Of a stretch of DNA of 64,000 nucleotides, positions 1 through 12,647 are shown in pieces. The DNA is from Protonemura montana. Its lineage: Eukaryota; Arthropoda; Insecta; Plecoptera; Nemouridae. Numbering within the stretch: position 1 is the first letter of the stretch; each line of letters starts with the position of its first letter. The position numbers and the translations under genes were made by a program. Below the pieces are notes generated by a model that saw only the letters and a list, made by a program, of their open reading frames with translations, was not told where the DNA came from and searched no databases. The stretch spans positions 9,800,418 to 9,864,417 of the forward strand of contig OX387605.1 of NCBI GenBank assembly GCA_947568835.1, read 5' to 3'.

Positions 1-3000
1 GGATTGGGACAAAGTGACACCACACATGGCGGCCGTAACATCAGTCGTCTGACTCGATCATTTAAAATTCAATTTGAATGATATAATCGATAAAACCAAA
101 TTAAATATATTCTTTTCATGGCGATTATCTCACTTGCTGACAGAATATGAAACACGCACATGTATTCATATATCAACCATTTTATGAGATTGTTACATTG
201 ATTCTAGACGCGCATTGTTCAAGTAGATATTAATAAATGTTAGAATGGTATAATTATATTGGTATAATTGTATTTATCCAGAATAATATAAAATTATATT
301 GCCTTGCCTTTGATTTTACTGCAGAGTAGAAACGCTCTGCAATCTTCTCTGACTCGGACCTCCAGAAGATGATACATTTCAATGTCGTAGATCTGTAACA
401 CAAAGAGCGAAGAATATGTAAGATGACATGTCTTGTTGGTTTTTGGTTTGGCGGTGGCCCATGGTAGGTTTGGTTGCATGCATAACAACAGAGTGAATTC
501 AGCTTCAGTAGTAACGATCTTGAAACGAGAACGTAAAAACGCTAGAGACAAGAGAGAGTAAAATAGCTATTTGAAACCAAGAAATACCAGAAATCCATTT
601 TCCAATTGGAAAAATAAACTATTTTTGCATCTCATATGTATCGTGAGAGACAGCTTCTTGATTAAGATTGTAAACCGAGGCTTAACATGACCCACGCTAA
701 ATGATATATGCAGAAAATAAATATACATAAATATATATAATATACTTATTTCTGTAATATATGTTTATTACCACATGTCATATTTCGCACCAATGAGAAA
801 TAAGCACGCATGAGAATATTGCGTACAGACATTCACGCGCTGATTGTCAATCACGTGATTATAATTAACGAAATAGAGAGCGACCAAACCCTAAGGCAGA
901 ATCAGATCATTGTTTTAGCGCAAAGCCTTTCATCCCTGTTGCTGATTTAAATAACAATACTTTGTTTTATTATATTTAGTATACAACAATGCAAATTATT
1001 CCTTGGCCAGGGGCAATCCTGCTTAGCACGGAGTTTCCGAATTTATATTCAAGAGGTAGAATTACATGATTGGTGTTACGGTGCTGTAAATACCTAACCC
1101 AGCTTCCACAAATCCCACACGGCGTACTCCGTGTAAATACGTCATGAGGGCGTTTGGTGTCATTATTTTATAATTGTAAAAACAAATATGTGGAAATATA
1201 AGAACATAGTATTTGATTTCTTTTCTACTACTGCGTCCATGTTTGTGGCCAAACCAACATTAATTACGTTAATTATTTGACGATATCGATCTATGAAACT
1301 ACTTGAAATAAACTGGTTGAATTTGCGACAAAAATTTAATCACAATTGAGAAAACAATTTTAAAGCTGGGTTTTTGGTAAAGAAAACAAAGCTGCTTTCA
1401 CTCTTGATGAAGTGACAGGCACAAGTTGAAAAAATTCAGAAAAATCAGTTGTTTTCCTTAGCTTAGAAAGAAACAGTTTTTAAACATGACTTTTTCCAAA
1501 TTAGCGCTAAAGACGGATGACGTAAACATGAGACTGCAAACCATAATAACACTACAATTATTTATTTTCATGCAAAAAACGGGGATTCACCCGATCTAAA
1601 GCCCTAACTTCAGCCCAAATGCAACGAATATATGCAATGACATATACATGTCTTTATATATGTCTTTATAAATGTCTTTGTATGCATATATATACATGAA
1701 GGCGAACTAAATACTTTGTGCGATTAACCCTCTCCCAGCTTAATTTATCATAACGCATATTACACACGCACAACGAACAACTCCATTGATATTATTCGAA
1801 AGTGCACACGGTGTGTACGGTGAGCGAATTAGGTTCAGGTCTGATCCCCTACGAACGGCCACCCTAGCAGCATGTGTAACGCTAACTCCCTGCGACGTGG
1901 CCATCCCTTCGTTCGTATACCTACGGCGAGGTTGTTCGCATGTTACGATTTCAAATGCGGTTCCACGCTCAGATGCGTGATCCGCGAATGCAGCGAGCCG
2001 CACTGGAAATACCGCTGTGTATTCTGATGTGCGTATGCTTGATGAAGTATATTATAAGAAAGGGTCGTTTTGTAATTATAATTTTGTGCAAGATGCAAGT
2101 AGTCACTGTTTTGTAAAGGGATGTTATTTGTTTTAGGGTTATATAATTCCAGTATATTCATACGATTCTAGGAAAATGACGTAGAAAAACGTTTTGATTG
2201 ATTAACATAATTTTAATTTAAGAACTAATAGAAATCGTTGTGATTTTCTCTTGTAACGAGCAACAAAAGTGTCATAGAAATTTGTCCTGGAAAGCATGAC
2301 TTTGATCACAGCATTTTCTTTTAAGCTTTATATTTAGAAATTTTCCAGCAGAAAAATATAATCAATTATTTCCTATATTTAATAGCACTACTTTGATTGC
2401 GACCAATTTTGACAATGAGTGAAAAATAAAAGAAATCAAAGCTGAATACCAGTTAATTATAGTCATCGAGAATTAACTTTGATCTCCGTACAATCAATCA
2501 TTTTCGCTGAACACACATTGTCAGGATACAAGAGAAGTACTTGATGACAGTTACTTGGTTCAAATTATATGTCAGTCAACATTGTTTGATATATTTAATC
2601 AAAAGGCAACAGTGGTCCCCAGCTCCCATGCCATGCATAACATTTAAAAAAGTGACCTAAAATTCAGGGTAAAAACGACCACGTTATTAATCAAAGGGAA
2701 GATAGGACTTTTGGTGTCTGCTACTTTTAAAACCACACTGATGATCAATGCTCAAAAAGTAGACACACAATACACAATATGTTGATTCACATACATATAT
2801 ACATTTTTATATATATATATAAATCATTGAACTTTGAAATTTATTCATTACTTCTGTTTGCCGTCTACCATGTCTGCTTTTTTGTCACGACAGAGAGCTT
2901 TCATTCAAAATTGGTCCTGTCAATATTAATGCATTTGGTATCACTCCTATAATGAATACACGCGCTATTTTTCTCGTTAACAATCGTGATTGACTCGCGC

Positions 3001-6000
3001 AAGCAAAGGTACAACTATTGATGCGTGATATTATTTTGTGTTCAAGTAATTGTATGGCTTTTGGTTATAATTTTCGTTTCATGAATTCACGAATCGCTGA
3101 GTCTTGCTGTTTCAAACATTAATGAACCTCTGGTAATGGTTTTGATGACAAAATAAAGCTGGTACATGTGCGAGCGTCCGTTAAGAGCTGAAATGATACC
3201 TTATTTAAAAAACAAAACAAAAAAAAAAAAAAAAAATCGTGAATATACCTCACAAAGTTTGAATTTCGCTTCGGTGTTTGAAATGTGGTCGGGTAAAATT
3301 AGTGTGCGATGCCGCGTGAAACATGTCTGTGGTTGGAAAAATGTAACAATTGTGTTGTTGGACTAAATTTGCAACGAGATGCAGTCCTAAAATTTAAAGG
3401 AACATTCCATAAATTTAATGGAACAGGTTTTATCATGATTTTGACTTTTGAATGTGATTCGTTATATGAAGCAAAGGGTGTTTACCATTATACACACTCC
3501 GCTAGAATGCGTTTTTCTCGAGCAAATCTATGTAAAAGGGTGCATTTTACAGCAAAGTTTATAATGAGGCAAACGATGATGATGATAACGATAATAAGTC
3601 ATGTTTTATGCCTGTATAAAAAAATAAACATGTTGAAACATGCTTCGTATAGAAATGGGAACATTGTTAAAAAATAGTTTGACCTGGATGTATAAGAATA
3701 CAAATTTGAAAACTTCACCTGGAATTAAAACGTTTTAGGCGATCTTTCACGAATTAAAACACACATCAATGTATTTTCTAGTTGGAGATCGATCGTGAAA
3801 TAAACTGCCTTGGGGTAATGGTAGCTAGATCTTGGCTGCTAGTTTCTGAAAAATAACTGGCAAAAATCAACAGTGACCGTGAGAGAAACCGCCAGACATT
3901 GGCTGCACCAAGCAAGTTGGTTCGCCGTCCGTGGCTTGGTTGGTTGGAGGGTGTTGTATCCTGCTGATAAGGCCAGGACAGGCTCAGAGATTGACCGACT
4001 GAAGGCGCTTAACTTGTAGGAACACCAGCCACTAACTCTATTATCTCTCGGATACAGTTGAAGCATTGGCTGAACACCGATTTGTTCGCTCTTGCTGTAG
4101 GGAAAGAGTTTCCCTAGAGATGCTGCTTTTTTTGTAAAAGCTTGGTAAAGTTTGAATTCTCGTCGAACTGGTCGATTTATTAACTTGGCTAGTAATAAGA
4201 ATTAATTTTTAGAAATAACCCCAAGGTTTCTCGATGTTGTTCGATGTTGTTCGGTTTCTCGAACTCGATGTTTCTTAACCCCAAATATTAATAAAATTAT
4301 TATTTTTCCAACATATTGTATTGCATTATGCTTCACGTTATTTCCTTCATTATTATAAATACCCGGTAAGTTTTCACTATTAGTTGTTGTGGATTGTGTG
4401 GATTGGAGGAAACTAAAGATAGTGCAGTTAGTTTGCAAATCGCTGCCTACAATGTGGGGCCGGGAGACCATTGACCAAATCTTACTTCCATCCCATAAGT
4501 TCTAAGCTAATGTCTTTTTTGTATTTTTCATGCAAATAATATTGTAAATTGACAAATTTTACGAAAATCCTATGGTTAATATAAATCAGTATAATATAAT
4601 CAGTGTTTACTCTTGAGCAAATGGATCACGGACCAATTGCACTGTGACAAATTAGCACAAAGTAACATCACTTGTTATCGGGTAATGGACAATTGACACA
4701 ATTTTCAATTTGTTTACAAATATGTAAACATGACAACAACATTCATGACAATAGTTTATTCAAATTGTTTGTGTGTACAATAATTTAAATTGCTCACATT
4801 TCCGTCGATCCAGTTCCCGTTTGTTAATTTACAATGTATGTGGGCCAAAAACAAATCACATTACCCGTTTTGTTGCACTATAAAATGCTTAAACATCATA
4901 GTTGCACATATTTATTGCATTAATGCATTTCAGATAATGCCCAATGGAAATGGATAACATTTGAATAAAACAACACGATTTAATTTCAGAGCGGTTTCAT
5001 TTCATGTTGCATGACTTTTAGCTGCACGCCGTACTTTCGTTTACAGTACGAAATCAAAACACACTATAGTATGCAAGGATATACATATAAATCAAACAGA
5101 GAGTTTAATTAGACAGATATATACCATTTTAAGCCTGGCATAGCCGAAGTTTTTCTTACTCTGCGCTCTCCATTTTCAGAAATTTCTTTTTATTCTTATC
5201 CATATAACTTAATTATTAACCTTTTGCACCCTTTCATTCATTCACCCTCTTGATAAAACTTGAAACGTTTACAATTGTTACTTTTTGCCGGAAGAGGTCA
5301 GTCGGCAAGCCATGAATATCCGGTCTGCGTGGAGTGAAATCCAAGAGATATGAACGCCACTTTGCCATGGCTGCGATGTCAAATCTTTTGGCTCTATACC
5401 TCCACGCCAAAAACTGCCAACAGTCACGGTATATGATTAATAATAAACGATAAGCCAGCGCAAGAAAAACTTTCTGCCTGCTCGCACAAGGTGGTTAGTG
5501 GGGAAAATGTGGGATTAAAGGATTCTAGCATTTGGTGGCATAAATAAAATAATATTTAAGCCTGGAATTCTGTAATCTGCAATCTTAATAATACAATGCC
5601 TTTAAGATTAGTGCGTTTTATGTATTCTTCGCAAGTCACGGCACTTTTAGTATAAAATTGTTTAAAAAATAATGATATTCTGTATTGACTTAATAATGCC
5701 GTGATGGTTTTGGAAAGAGTTACTTGAATCAACTGTTTTTTTTTCGGGGATAATTTATAATTTGACTTAACTGGGTAGTTAAACTTATAAAACATTAAAG
5801 AAATCTATCAAGTCAATTACAAAAGGAATGTTATCTTTGTTTTTACATTACATAAGTAAAGCTAACACCGTTTTTTTATTTTTTTTATTTTGTCTAACCT
5901 TTAAATGCATAGTGGTCGCGCTCTTTTGGCTAAAAGTAGAACAAGCCATGTAATTTGTAACTGACTTTTTCCCCGACCCTACTCTCTAGCACGTTAACAT

Positions 6001-6580
6001 TGGATGAAGCAATTCGAGTCTATTTTTTAACGCTGTAAGAGCATGGGAGGACCGAAGTGAGTAAGTCCATGGTGTGCTGCATGCACCAAGCAATTCACTT
6101 GGCAGTTATATTATATTCATGTGTTTAAGCAACATGGCACAATTTTCTTGCCACCGGTAATTTCAGGAACAACTTAGCCATTTTACTTCATATTACATTT
6201 AAAAGACAAGTTGTCATTTGAAATGTGAATGGCATAATTTTAATGAAGATATCAAAATCTCGGCAAAGTTATACCTACAGTACCTACCAATTTCAAGACT
6301 ATCTAAACCAATTTTGGCAATAAAAGCTACTGCAACTAAATTGATATAGTTTGATTTGAAATTGGCGATTCTATAAAACCGCAGACTATAGGGAGGTATG
6401 AAAATGTAACATTAAATACAGTTCAGGCATGTTTTGCTGATTCTGAAAATATAAATGACATAATAGAAGTTTTTATGGTGTGCGGAAATGGTTTATTTGC
6501 TTAAAATTTTTTTCTGCAACCTTCCCCACACTTCCTAGTACTTGCTTGAAAAATATTTCCAATCCTACAGTGTATTCGTT
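1..6580. other. gene-free AT-rich sequence
   Basis: I see no convincing coding exon, RNA gene or mobile element here. Short open frames exist on both strands but lack coding character and good splice or start context. The stretch contains poly(A) and poly(T) runs, for example around 3220-3236, and a few short inverted repeats such as ACCAAGC/GCTTGGT near 3905-3940. It is probably intergenic or intronic DNA. Confidence 0.6.
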
Positions 6581-6599
6581 AAATATTATCAGTAGTTTT

Positions 6600-7140
6600 T
6601 GATTGCGGGTAATTACTTAATAGTGATACATTAATTAAACAAGATAATTATATCAGTATTGCAAAATATAATATTTTATCTTATTATTATTTCCACAATA
6701 TTAAAAATATATATTACAATATTATAATTAATTAATCATCAATTCAACTAACAATCAATTAAAATATGTAAATGTATTAACAATAAATTGGAAATTAACT
6801 AAATTGCGTAATTAATTAACGAATGTTTTGTATTATTTATTAAAATTTAACTAATATAATTTATATAATAATAGTAGTTCAAAATTAATTTAAAATATTA
6901 GTATAATATTATTTGATTTTAATATTCAAATAATTATTTTAATTTAATGTCTAATTAATATTAAGAACAATAGTTATATTGATATAACATTATAATATTA
7001 AAATAAGGTTTTAAATAAGTGTTTTAATAAATATTTAATATATAAGTTATCTGTTATCTGTTATATTATATATAATATAATATATTAATATAGATAATAC
7101 AATTTTTTATAATAATAATAATAATTTTTTTTATCTGGTA
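6600..7140. other. extreme AT-rich island
   Basis: About 540 bases consist almost entirely of A and T; the lines I counted have roughly 4 to 7 G or C per 60 bases. TAATTA, ATTAAT and TATAAT words recur. The flanks on both sides are ordinary sequence with clearly more G and C. I see no reading frame or terminal repeats. It could be a matrix-attachment-like region, decayed low-complexity repeat, or organelle-like insertion; nothing here decides between these. Confidence 0.7.
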
Positions 7141-10100
7141 TATAATGGTATAAAACGGTAGCAATCGATATCTTCGTGTTTTTTTGCATAGATTAATTCA
7201 AAAATACTTTTTAATTAAAATTGAAATAATGGCCTCCTTATCTGCCGATTAACAGACTCCAACAAACCGACGCCCACGAAGGAGCCCTTAATAATATTAT
7301 ATAGTCACGACGCCACGCGCCGAACGTAATTTACACCAACACGTCCGCGTCGCTGCAGAGGGTTACAAACTTTTTGTTTATACATGGCTTTTCCATTAGA
7401 CTTTCAGCCCGGCTCTGCAGTGAGACAAGACCCTTTACGATATTTTTCCATGCTGAGAAAGAAAGTAGTGGCAGAATTGCAATCCGTTTTTCTAATCAGT
7501 GTTCAAGCGATTCGCAACTTTCATACTTTTCTGCAATTTTTTTTTGCATTGTAGTAGTACAGGGTTTTCGCAAATTACCACCGTTGATCGTTGACCCACA
7601 ATTATATCGAAGATAAATGCTGATAAACCCACACTTTTGGAGTTTCAAAAATAATTGCAATCGCCTGCCGCCTGCGTATTGTGACACCTTGATGTGAAGT
7701 TGTGGAACAGAATTTTGACTTGATTATCATAAAAATATCCCTGTACATTTCAAAGTCGACGAATTTTGCTAACTCGATGCTGGATTTAAATATAAATTCC
7801 GACTCCCTGGATGCATTAAACCACCACGATTAAATAGTGGAAAAGTAAAAAATGGGTTTTTTTAAAGATATCAGAGCTTGTTACAAGTTTAGGGAGTATG
7901 GATGTACTTTACTATCCAACGTAATTGTAGTAATTCTCTCCTCCCACTTCCACCAGAATGTTTTTAACATTTTCTTAACAGTGCTGAATTTTTCAGGATG
8001 TGAACAACGCTAAAACAGTAGAATTCTTTAAATTAACGCTGGACTTCTGACTATACTACTAAACTCAATGGTACCAGCTCTCACCTAGAAATTTCCGCAA
8101 AAGAATTCAATGAAACCAAGCGCACTCTTTTAGCACAAACCAAGCGTAGAAACTTTCCTTGTCTTCGGAAAAAAAAGGCATCATTATTTGTCTCCGGAAG
8201 AGATAAGACGAACATATTTTTTTCTTACCTTTCTTACATTTTATTTCTTGCTCTTATTACACGCTAAGATTCTTTCTTCTCCTTGATGACTTTTAACATC
8301 ATGAATCCTGATTAATCCTATCATCTATGTAAGACGGGGAGATTCCCTTGGTGCATCATTAAGAAATCCTTCTCCAAGATAAAAAAATGTCCCTCGAGAC
8401 CATTTGCATCTCCTTCCCAGCCTCATCAGCATTTAAGCCGTTTAGCAAAATTCGGGAAAACCTGCGGTTGATTTCATCAATGATCTGCAGATTTTAAGCC
8501 CAGTCAATCGAACCAAGCGAATAGAGTTCTAGTGGACCATAAAATAAAATTGATTGAAAATGAATCTGCGATGTAAATTTCAATCCCGGGGTGCGCGATA
8601 CCATTTTTGGGAACAAAGAAAATTTCATATTTTAGCTTGGAAAAGCGACTACCAAACCCTTGCTCAAATATACCAGAAGTGGATCGGTAATACTGTTTTT
8701 TTAATTTACGTTTAGGCCACAAACCTTGCAGAAACAAGAGATTTTTGGTACATTTTTGGCCTGTTATTTTAAACTAAACCAAAGCAAAATCAAATCAAAT
8801 TGCATCAATCAAGCAAGCTATATCAAAGCGACTTGTCTTTATTATATATTGCTTTTATTATAGCATTTTCAATCGATGACACCCTTTCTAGAAAATAATC
8901 TGACGCATTGTCCCATGACAACAATCCATATAATAGTTGTGTCACTACTAAAGCTAGGGAAACTGTTTTAAAGCAAGTGACATGGTGTTCCAAGGGATCG
9001 TAGTTTCAACAAACAAAAGGCAGTAGAATTTAAATTTTTTGCACAGTTTTTGAACACATGGTCTCCACGTAAAAAATGTGTCAACTGTGACACTGCGATA
9101 AATAAAAGTATGAACTTCACTTATTATATCCGTGCAATTACATTGTTGTACATGCAAGTTGTGTAGACAATCATAGGAGTGGTGCAAAATTTTAATACTT
9201 TGTTGAGAATTCCGGTTGAAAGGTGAGCAAATGTGCATTAATTTTGTCTTCTTAAAAGGGTTACAAATTAAATTATTATCGTGTGTCCAACGTAACACGT
9301 TTGCACTTCAACAGAACTTCACATATTTTATACGATAATGACTATGATAACACGACATTTAACTGCGCTTAAGAAAACTGCGGGGAAAATTGCTCTTATA
9401 AGACGATAAGCCACAATAATCGGAATGAGCGACAGAATAAGCTGCGGCACTCCACGATAAACGAACTGAAGAGAAGTTCTTAATTATTTCATTCAAAGCA
9501 CGCCTTTAACAAGATTAAAAACTGTGAAGTTTCTTCAAACTACATGTTTCGTTGCGTTAAGATTAAATCTAGTTTGTTTGACATCTGTAGCGATGGCTAG
9601 ATGAATTGTAGGTCTTAATCTGCTCTAGATTATCTTGGACAGGAAAAGCGGAAAATTGATAGTTATTTTCTTCTCGCCTAGGTTTAATGTGCCGCACACA
9701 AGCAGTATTTTTTAGAACAGTGCGGCTAAACCTTGTGTTAATTAATTTGCGCTGGATACCCAGTAAGACAGTTAAGAAAAAAAAACGAAGAAACTTTTAT
9801 TTTTATGACAACATTTTATGAACCAGTGCGACCAATTTTTAATTGATGAAACTGAGTGGACCATTTTGATCACCAATTCGAATTGAATCGTTGAGTTTAC
9901 TAGAACCATTTTAACGACACAATTTTATTTGTATTTCGTTCGGATTGAATTTAATGTGACTTCTGGCCCCGTACCACGGTAGCTAACCTCGTCAGTGGTT
10001 AGATAAAGGGCGATATAGTTCCACACCAAGCAGTGAACTTTAATAACGTAAAGCACTCGAGTTAAAAGGGAGGCAAGAGTGGCTGCTGTTTCTTAGTTTA

Positions 10101-10740
10101 TCAGGCGAACACGTACCGAGAGAATAGCGCGGTGGTGTTAACGATAAGGAGCCCGGCATCAGATCAGATCTTAACACTGCGAGCCATTTGAATTGCCAAG
10201 TTACAGCATCCGTTCGGCACTACAAGCCAGTGATTCCAATCTTGTGAATGTAGAGGCTCTAGAAAGAGAGACAGACTTATGGTGATTTTCTTACTGGTTG
10301 TAATGAGAGAAAGAGAGATGCGGCTAGATGCGACGCGCTATTGTTTGCTCTAATTCTAAAGTACTAATGTAATAGAATGAGAAAAGCATTAAGATCCGCG
10401 AGTTGTAATCTTACAAAGATGAACTGAATCTAACCTAACTCATCAGTAGACAATAAACGATTAAAACAAATAGAAGTTGGGTTGTTTACAAAAGAACTCG
10501 CTATGTCGCCAAGAATTGAGTTTATTCTAATAGGCAATTGCTGATATAAGTTTGTAATTAACTCAACTGTTATGGGGTCAATTTGCTTTGGGTTTGAAAA
10601 TGTACTTTGTTAAGTAGGTCTGCGCAAGCAAATGGCGACAAACTTTATAACCATTCCCTTATTTTAAGTTTTTACTACAAATGATTTATTTTTAATGTTT
10701 TAATTTATAGATTTTTCTAATTTCTTAGCCACAGATTTAA
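7141..10740. other. gene-free sequence
   Basis: No exon, RNA gene or repeat that I can support was found. Open frames in this stretch (for example the minus-strand one around 8954-9298) have no recognisable product and no strong splice or start context. Confidence 0.55.
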
Positions 10741-10770
10741 GTGTTTCTATAAAGAGTCTGTGTTGTAGCA

Positions 10771-10932
10771 ATGATCTCGGGCATGGTGTGTCCAGCTAAG
10801 AGCAGTATGCGATTAGCGCCAATCAGTCTTGAAGAGGAGGCTAAAGGTCAATCTAATAAGTCACTCGACATGGCAGATAGTGGCCAGAGCTGGCTCAATA
10901 CATGTTCAATCGAGTCACTAGAGACAACTTGA
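10771..10932 (+). CDS. possible 53-residue CDS or terminal coding exon
   Basis: An ATG at 10771 opens a 53-codon frame that ends in TGA at 10930-10932. The peptide reads like coding sequence: it begins MISGMVCPAK, continues through an acidic SLEEEAK stretch, and ends in CSIESLETT. Two bases before the ATG is a possible splice acceptor (TGTGTTGTAG, ending at 10768), and the frame is closed upstream by TAA at 10750. It could therefore be a terminal exon of a plus-strand gene whose other exons I cannot find, or a short independent gene. The nearest AATAAA downstream is at 11271-11276. The product is not recognised, and chance openness over this length is possible. Confidence 0.3.
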   Translation: MISGMVCPAKSSMRLAPISLEEEAKGQSNKSLDMADSGQSWLNTCSIESLETT

Positions 10933-10984
10933 AAGTGCATGCAAAAGAAGTGGACTGCTTTGTGTAATTTATTTCGATACTTAC

Positions 10985-11018
10985 TCGCCGTAGTATAGAG
11001 TGGATTCGATATCTAGAA
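10985..11018 (-). other. candidate 34-base internal microexon
   Basis: On the minus strand a long pyrimidine tract followed by GTCGTTTAG gives a near-ideal acceptor just before 11018. GTAAGTATCG is a near-ideal donor starting at 10984. The 34 bases between are open in two frames, one reading LDIESTLYYG. The length is not a multiple of three. No partner exon was identified; the 159-residue gene upstream on the same strand ends in its own stop. Splice-like pairs do arise by chance in AT-rich DNA. Confidence 0.2.
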
Positions 11019-11032
11019 CTAAACGACAAAAA

Positions 11033-12131
11033 AAAAGAAACAAGTAAAATCTCATTTCACATAACAAATTGCATTCTTGATAGACAATATTGTCTTTGCC
11101 GAGCGGTAGGGGAAAACAGCATAGTAACGTTGGAATCATGTTTGCGTTATTAAATTTAATACATTCAATCAGCGTCGGTAACAAAATAAACAAAATGTAA
11201 TTTGAAACAAAATGTGCCATCGATTATTTCACCTGCCATCGACTTATCTGGTTGGCAAGTATTTTCAAGCAATAAATCCCCATACCAACATCATTTTTGT
11301 TGATTTTTTTCTGTTTTGCAGCATTTTTTCCGATCCGTCTTAACCAAATTTCAAATTTTCACTCTACATTTAAAAAACAAACTAATTGGCCAGCTTGTGC
11401 TTCCCCACGTATTACAAGAACACACTCAATACGGTTGGACATGGAGTAATTGAAAGTAGAACAGCAAATTAATGTGCTTATTTTTTGCCGACACCAGCAT
11501 AAAGTCTCGGCGGTGGTCTGCAGACTGCGCCATGTTATGATCGCAAACAAGCACACATCAAACGCAGTACTGCACCTTTGACGTGGGTCACATTCAGGTG
11601 GAAACCCTTTGCGCCAGTCGAGACGTCGTAACGCGGCGCCGCGGCGTTGAAAGCAGTCAACAAACTCAAAAAGATGGACGTTAAATATTGTCACATGGTC
11701 AGAACGCTTTTAGAAATCTAACGAGAAAAAAGTTTTTTCTCGTTTTTTCATCCTTACAAACTATTTTGTATGATATACAATATGTCTGGAGATATAAATA
11801 ATTCAAATATTAATTCTGCTACAATGATGAAGGGCGCTGCCTTGGCTTTTCAGTCGAGATTTTAAAAGAAAATCGTCGTCTCCAAACTCGTAGTGCAAGG
11901 AAAACTGTCTTCCATCCATATATCAGTTCGAGTCAGTGTTCGGGTCGATGAGCTATGAATTATGGAGGAGCGATCAAAATGGGAATGCGTCTCGAAAGCG
12001 CGACTTTTCTCTGACTGATACATCTCTCTCTGGTATCTCCAATCTTATCTCATGAAAAAGATATTCTCTCACTTTAACTCCAAAAATTAGGCACATACAC
12101 GTTCGGACATCAACTAAACCAAGGGACACAT
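11033..12131. other. non-coding stretch with a GC-rich palindrome
   Basis: No supported gene. The 12-base perfect palindrome CGCGGCGCCGCG lies at 11632-11643 inside a locally GC-richer patch. A minus-strand open frame across 11359-11694 lacks an in-frame ATG and has no recognisable domain. The stretch up to 12131 is the 3' flank of the minus-strand gene that ends at 12168. Confidence 0.5.
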
Positions 12132-12137
12132 TTTAAT
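12132..12137 (-). terminator. probable polyadenylation signal (ATTAAA)
   Basis: Read on the minus strand this is ATTAAA, the common variant signal. It lies about 30 bases past the TAG stop of the 159-residue gene. Confidence 0.45.
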
Positions 12138-12167
12138 TGCGAAATAAGGCCGAAATAAATATTTGTG

Positions 12168-12647
12168 CTAAAGTGGATTGCTCGGGAGTTTCCCAATTGC
12201 TGTGTTCATGGACGACTCTGCAGCCACCTTGTAGTCACTTCTGGCATTGTCTGCATATTTGACGATCTCTTTAATAGGGACGATGGAGTAGGGACTCTCC
12301 TCATAGTCGATCACCCCCGTCTCGGGATCGTAATCGTACAGCTCGTCTTCGTCGTAGACGTGGCTTAATTTAACATTGATCTCCTCGTCAGAATCGCTGT
12401 CATCTTCGTACCACATGCTACTGTTCTGAGACGTTATCAATGTGTTGATATCCATTTCTCGTATCATGAGCAAAATAATTGAGAGTAATAGGGCGACGAC
12501 GGACAGGAACAAGCAGATGAGCACCCCACGGTCGTACTTGAGCTCGCCCAGGCGTGGTACGCGGACCCAAACAGTCACGTTTTCAGCCTCGAATATTTCA
12601 GGGGGCAACTCAAGACAGTCACATGCCCCGAACTGTTCGCAGCTCAT
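12168..12647 (-). CDS. single-pass membrane protein with acidic tyrosine-rich tail (unrecognised)
   Basis: This is a 159-codon single-exon frame from ATG (12647-12645) to TAG (12170-12168). Residues 1-41 contain three cysteines (C3, C9, C11) and a glycosylation sequon N23-V-T. Residues 42-62 form one strongly hydrophobic segment, read as a membrane helix. The rest is acidic: DDSDSDEE at 82-89, then YDEDELYDYDPE at 98-109, Y115 and Y120, with a second sequon N75-S-S. No cleavable signal peptide is evident. Basic residues (R29, R32, K37, R40) lie on the N-terminal side of the helix, which by the positive-inside rule favours an inside N terminus and an exposed acidic tail; the opposite orientation is not excluded. 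Tyrosines in an acidic setting resemble tyrosine-sulfation sites if exposed, or kinase sites if cytosolic. I do not recognise the family. Confidence 0.75.
   Translation of the reverse strand: MSCEQFGACDCLELPPEIFEAENVTVWVRVPRLGELKYDRGVLICLFLSVVALLLSIILLMIREMDINTLITSQNSSMWYEDDSDSDEEINVKLSHVYDEDELYDYDPETGVIDYEESPYSIVPIKEIVKYADNARSDYKVAAESSMNTAIGKLPSNPL

Noticed and set aside
4680..4867. GGGTAATG / CATTACCC inverted pair that could be ends of a small transposon
   Set aside because: Only about nine matching bases, no target-site duplication seen and no other copy noticed.
11359..11694. 111-residue cysteine-containing minus-strand frame
   Set aside because: It lacks an in-frame ATG (GTG start only) and has no recognisable motif.
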